DNA from: an uncultured Catenibacterium sp.
GTDB taxonomy: Bacteria; Bacillota_I; Bacilli_A; Erysipelotrichales; Coprobacillaceae
Direction: 5' to 3'
NCBI RefSeq assembly: GCF_900540665.1
Contig: NZ_UQGV01000053.1
Span: forward strand, 1-17,385
Length of the DNA stretch: 17,385 nt
In this document: in pieces, positions 14,748-17,385 of the stretch
How the letters are laid out: every line of letters begins with the position of its first letter
How positions within the stretch are numbered: the stretch's first letter is position 1
The notes under the pieces: model-generated
Database searches by the model: none
What the model saw: only the letters and a program-made list of their open reading frames with translations
Told to the model about the DNA's origin: nothing
Translations under genes and position numbers: made by a program

Positions 14748-14798
14748 ACAGTGTTCCCTTTTTGTTCCTTATTTATAAGGAATATAGGGAACACTGTT
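14741..14798 (-). terminator. Two-part hairpin ending the rpiR transcript
   Basis: A perfect 13-bp outer stem (14747-14759 with 14786-14798, AACAGTGTTCCCT) encloses a perfect 8-bp inner stem (14765-14772 with 14775-14782, TTCCTTAT). On the minus strand it starts right at the rpiR-type stop codon and is followed by GTTTTC. It is stronger than a terminator needs to be, but a terminator is the simplest reading. Confidence 0.75.
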
Positions 14799-15686
14799 CT
14801 ATTTGATGATGGGGTTATCTGTTTTTCTACCATAATCAGTGAAGATATTTTCACATTCTATAGATGTCACAGTTTTGTTTTCAAGATGCTCATCGTAGCT
14901 GGTATTAAAGAAACCTGCATAGAGAACATCTAATAAATAAAGTAATGAAAGATTAAAAGAGAATGTACCTAAATTATCAATCAACTTTTCTCTGGTAGAT
15001 ACATATAAGCAGCAGTCTGACTGACTAGAAAGAGAATTAGTGCCATAGGTTGTAATAGTAATAAAAGGTAGTTTTCTTTCAATTAATTTATGACAGATAA
15101 AGAGGCATTTTGATGTCTCTCCAGAATAGCTGATCAAGATAAACAAAGTCTTTTGATCACAATAACAAGCTTCATAAAAAGCTTCATCTATACTATCATC
15201 AACATCTACCTTTTTTCCGATTTTCATCATTTTCTCTTTAAATGTATACGCGATTCCCTTTTGGGCGCCGGATACGACAATCGCAATATGTGCGTTCTTT
15301 TCAATACGATTGATGGCTTCCTGAAGAGTATCATGATTAACCAAAGAAATAGTATCCTGTAATGTTTCATCATAAAGTAATCCTACTTTATTCGCAATCA
15401 CAATGTTCTTATCATTTTGTGAGAATGGTCTATTACTATCAATTTCCTGAAAGTGTGTGGATAAGTATCGTATTTCTTCTAAATATTGTTTTTTGAAATC
15501 ATTAAATCCTTCAAATCCTAACTTCTGAACAAAACGTACAACTGATGAAGGGGCTAAAAATACTTCTTTTGCGACTGTTCTTACTGTCGCTTTTTCTAAT
15601 AGAATACCTTCCTCTATCAAATATTGTCCTAATCGTTTTTCATTAGGGTTCATCGGACTTTTTTCTAATGCTTCTCTTATTAACAT
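14799..15686 (-). CDS. RpiR/MurR-family transcriptional regulator with SIS domain
   Basis: A 295-residue sugar-phosphate-sensing regulator. The N-terminal HTH_6 domain (1-77) holds the helix-turn-helix VRTVAKEVFLAPSSVVRFVQKLGFEGFNDFK-like segment at 35-64. The C-terminal SIS domain (about 120-250) has VVSGAQKG (137-144) and the phosphosugar loop ISYSGETSK (185-193). It is likely to control licH, encoded next on the same strand, in response to a phosphorylated sugar; this is inferred from position. It has no good ribosome site: its ATG lies inside the last codons of the acetyltransferase gene (7-base overlap, ATG-T-TAA), so it is probably translated by coupling. The hairpin at 14747-14798 separates it from licH. 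Confidence 0.92.
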   Translation of the reverse strand: MLIREALEKSPMNPNEKRLGQYLIEEGILLEKATVRTVAKEVFLAPSSVVRFVQKLGFEGFNDFKKQYLEEIRYLSTHFQEIDSNRPFSQNDKNIVIANKVGLLYDETLQDTISLVNHDTLQEAINRIEKNAHIAIVVSGAQKGIAYTFKEKMMKIGKKVDVDDSIDEAFYEACYCDQKTLFILISYSGETSKCLFICHKLIERKLPFITITTYGTNSLSSQSDCCLYVSTREKLIDNLGTFSFNLSLLYLLDVLYAGFFNTSYDEHLENKTVTSIECENIFTDYGRKTDNPIIK

Positions 15687-16210
15687 AGTTCTTTAAAAGG
15701 AATGAATGGTGCTGTGGTTTTCTCAAGTCTTTTTTCTAAATAAACAACATCCAGCCATTGATCAAACTTATAGCCACATTCATGGAAATGAGCTGCTTCT
15801 TTAAAACCATATTTTTCATGAAAAGCGATACTTGCATCATTTGGATAGGTAATGCATCCATAAAGATTCGTAATATTCATTCTTTTGAGATAATCAATCA
15901 AAGCGTTATAAAGAAGATGTCCAATCCCTTTATGACGCTTTCTATCATCGATATAAATAGATAATTCTGCAGAATGATCATAGGCACGACGATCATACAA
16001 TGTGCCTGCATAAGCATATCCTACGACTTCCCCTTCTTCTATTGCGACTAGATAGGGATATTTTTCTAAAGTATGGCTGATACGTTCTGCCATTTCTTTG
16101 ACTGTCGGTGGTTCTAATTCAAATGTGATAGTTGTATTAAGGACATAGGGTGCATAAATCTTCTGGATAGACTCTGCATCCTCTACTGTTGCGATTCTAA
16201 TAGTAATCAT
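15680..16210 (-). CDS. PAT/YncA-like GNAT N-acetyltransferase
   Basis: A 176-residue acetyltransferase of the phosphinothricin / methionine-sulfoximine (PAT, MnaT/YncA) branch. It opens with IRIATVEDAESIQKIYAPYV, has the acetyl-CoA loop RKRHKGIG (90-97), NDASIAFHEKYGF (124-136) and the branch-typical GYKFDQWLDVVYLEK (146-160). Relatives acetylate L-amino-acid analogues such as methionine sulfoximine; the substrate here is unknown. Two ATGs are adjacent (16213, 16210); AAGGAGG leaves 4 bases to the first and 7 to the second, so I use the second. Its last codons overlap the start of the RpiR-type gene, so the two form an operon. The upstream AT-rich DNA has several -10-like boxes and I cannot choose one. 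Confidence 0.88.
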   Translation of the reverse strand: MITIRIATVEDAESIQKIYAPYVLNTTITFELEPPTVKEMAERISHTLEKYPYLVAIEEGEVVGYAYAGTLYDRRAYDHSAELSIYIDDRKRHKGIGHLLYNALIDYLKRMNITNLYGCITYPNDASIAFHEKYGFKEAAHFHECGYKFDQWLDVVYLEKRLEKTTAPFIPFKELC

Positions 16211-16224
16211 CATTGCTCCTCCTT

Positions 16225-16533
16225 ATTATTTATCATATTTTATAATATTCTCAAAAAATTATAAAGTATTAAACAATCTACTTAGTACTATTTGTGAAAA
16301 CAATTTTGTGTCTGATAATCAGTATTTTCTTTTAAAAGATTACGTTAAGATTAAATTTTAAAATTGATTACTTTACAATCGTCGCTTAGAAATAAGCACA
16401 TCATCTTATAAAACGGTCAATATAGTACGTGACATTATATTTATGCATATGAAGAGAGGGATTCTCTACTGGTTTCGCATAGAAAAAAAGTACCATGTAT
16501 CACATTTTTTACACGTTTGACAGATGATGAATA
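16225..16533. other. AT-rich gap, no supported gene
   Basis: About 310 bases between the acetyltransferase start and the insertion-sequence remnant. It must hold the acetyltransferase promoter in 16225-16330. Short frames near the right end (25 codons, plus, from 16443; 30 codons, minus, ending at 16441) have no ribosome site and no family that I recognise. They may be debris from earlier insertions. Confidence 0.5.
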
Positions 16534-16583
16534 TGAACCGCCCCTGCCAAGTAGACAGGTGAAATAATTAAAAACATGTACCC

Positions 16584-16615
16584 TTGCCTGCCACGTAGTG
16601 GCAGGCAATTTTTTT
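16584..16615 (+). terminator. Strong hairpin at the left end of the IS remnant
   Basis: A perfect 11-bp GC-rich stem (TTGCCTGCCAC, loop GTA, mirror arm to 16608) is followed by seven T on the plus strand. It would stop transcription entering the element antisense to the transposase. Confidence 0.8.
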
Positions 16616-16805
16616 ATGCATAATGTGCTGCCTTATATTTCTGTATCGCTTTGTTCTCAGGTATTGGATACTGAACTGGATTCTCATTGCACAATGCTTC
16701 ACTTCTTACTTCATAAGGTGTTCTCACACCAAATCTTCTTTGATATCTTTCATGACTGTAATATCTTACCCATTATTTTATTGCCACTTCTAATTCCTCT
16801 CTTAT
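16614..16805 (-). pseudogene. IS3-family orfB transposase, C-terminal remnant
   Basis: Reading on the minus strand the frame gives IREELEVAIK, a TAA stop (16773-16775), then WVRYYSHERYQRRFGVRTP and about 35 more residues to a stop at 16614. The YYxxERxQxRxGxxTPxE pattern is the standard C-terminal end of IS3-type orfB after the last catalytic Glu. The DDE catalytic core is absent. The left limit of the homology (about 16805) marks the deletion junction. Confidence 0.8.
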
Positions 16806-17119
16806 CCTTTAATTCTATATAATCATTATATAACTTTACCCATACAAGTACTGTCCCGCATGCAGGAATTTTATACTTTACTGCAATATCTCTCAGTGAT
16901 CCGTCTCCAGCTAGATATGCTTCTGTACCCTTCCTTTTAAACTCCTTAGTATATGATTCATTTGCGGGCTTCTCATCGAATGCAGAACAGCCATATGCTT
17001 GAAAGATTCTAATCCACCTTTGAACTTTAGTTATACATACATTTATTTCTTCAACTAGACTAGTAACTTATTCACTACCATCTAAGTACCTTCTACATAT
17101 TTCAATTTTTTCTTCCCAT
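16806..17119 (-). pseudogene. IS3-family orfA (HTH protein) remnant
   Basis: The frame reads WEEKIEICRRYLDGSE, stop (TAA, 17070-17068), then VTSLVEEINVCITKVQRWI and on to LRDIAVKYKIPACGTVLVW, ending KLYNDYIELKD. Two helix-turn-helix segments are visible, as in IS150-type orfA. The start is also broken: GAGGAGG and an ATG at 17119 are in place but in the wrong frame, as if bases after the ATG were lost. At least three lesions make it a pseudogene. Confidence 0.8.
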
Positions 17120-17198
17120 AAAAAAACCTCCTCAGCAAACAGTGATTTTAATTATTTACACTGTCTACTAGGAGGTCATCATATCACGTTGCAGAGCA

Positions 17199-17385
17199 TT
17201 ATTTTAATTTTAATGTCTGCAGGATAAGTGCGAGGTTATCATTTGTCAAATTGCAGTATTCGATTAAATTCGCCAGTTTATCACACTGTTCGCCGTCACC
17301 GATGATGTCGAAACGACTGCGCCAGATTGTTGGTAAGATTCTATCATCATTATCAGGGTCATAATGGCCAAATGAACGTTCCATG
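17199..17385 (-). CDS. 3' end of an unrecognised gene running off the window
   Basis: The last 61 or so codons of a minus-strand gene whose start is outside the window; a Met codon at 17384 is in frame but nothing shows it is the start. The visible part is acidic and polar (GHYDPDNDDRILPTIWRSRF ... CDKLANLIEYCNLTNDN) and ends TLKLK. I do not recognise it. GC content is clearly higher than in the core genes of this window (several CG-rich stretches such as GCGCCAGATTG). A stem (17190-17201 with 17211-17221) overlaps the stop codon but lacks a T-run. The IS remnant begins about 18 bases after the stop. Confidence 0.55.
   Translation of the reverse strand, partial: MERSFGHYDPDNDDRILPTIWRSRFDIIGDGEQCDKLANLIEYCNLTNDNLALILQTLKLK

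Larger units (their letters stand above)
16534..17181 (-). mobile_element. Collapsed IS3-family (IS150 group) element
   Basis: About 650 bp with imperfect inverted ends: on both inward strands AGTAGACAG is followed within a few bases by AAATAATTAAAA (left about 16549-16574, right about 17146-17171). The left end starts TGAACCGCCCC, like other IS3-type tips. The outer few bases do not align cleanly and I find no clear target duplication. Inside lie the 5' part of orfA and the 3' part of orfB, joined by a deletion near 16800 that removed the DDE core. An intact element would be roughly 1.4-1.5 kb. It cannot move by itself, but the ends are still there. Confidence 0.8.

Noticed and set aside
14669..14933. 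Short frames on both strands over the licH/rpiR gap
   Set aside because: They are made by the symmetric hairpin sequence and by the antisense of the regulator's C-terminus.
15153..15964. Two plus-strand frames of about 70 codons
   Set aside because: Both are antisense shadows of the SIS regulator and the acetyltransferase.
16598..16822. 74-codon plus-strand frame
   Set aside because: It is antisense to the orfB remnant and starts within the terminator hairpin.

Overview
The window reads as chromosomal DNA of a low-GC, strictly anaerobic Firmicute. The closest feel is a gut member of the Erysipelotrichia (Catenibacterium/Holdemanella type). The basis is AT-rich intergenic DNA, strong AGGAGG ribosome sites, single-chain pyruvate:ferredoxin oxidoreductase, a PPi-type phosphofructokinase, rubredoxin/flavodiiron oxygen defence and compact tandem intrinsic terminators. 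The taxon is an inference from protein flavour, not from a search.

Layout, left to right. 1-470: two back-to-back terminators and a 73-residue Cys-cluster protein on the minus strand. 471-5440: a divergent pair, nifJ (minus) and PPi-dependent phosphofructokinase (plus), around a 160-bp intergenic region with a perfect 16-bp palindrome. 5479-5737: a tRNA-Ile(GAU)/tRNA-Ala(UGC) operon with its own promoter and terminator. 5752-6495: deoC on the minus strand. 6496-6904: a gene-poor stretch with one candidate 40-residue ORF. 6905-7660: a CmpB-like membrane protein. 7661-9705: the two-gene operon hrb-fprA, both proteins ending in a rubredoxin domain. 9709-12264: a metal-efflux operon of a SmtB/CzrA-type ArsR repressor, a stand-alone HMA protein and a P1B-type Zn/Cd ATPase without its own HMA domain. 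12307-12631: an orphan DinJ/RelB-type antitoxin. 12712-16224: all minus strand, with peptide deformylase, GH4 6-phospho-beta-glucosidase (licH type), an RpiR/SIS regulator and a PAT/YncA-like acetyltransferase. 16225-17385: accessory DNA with a collapsed IS3-family element and the 3' end of an unrecognised, more GC-rich gene running off the window.

How the genes fit together. Most of the window is ordinary anaerobic housekeeping: glycolysis (PFP), pyruvate oxidation to acetyl-CoA (NifJ), deoxyribose salvage (DeoC) and beta-glucoside use under sugar-phosphate control (RpiR, LicH, a cre-like site). Hrb and FprA form a plausible NAD(P)H -> flavin -> rubredoxin -> diiron path that removes O2 or NO and would protect the oxygen-sensitive NifJ. 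The ArsR/HMA/ATPase cassette handles Zn/Cd stress. I found no clear sign of a wholly new system. The best leads are the double-rubredoxin wiring, the split HMA/ATPase, the orphan antitoxin with a possible decayed toxin, the small ORF at 6554-6676, several well-defined candidate operators and the truncated, compositionally distinct gene at the right edge.
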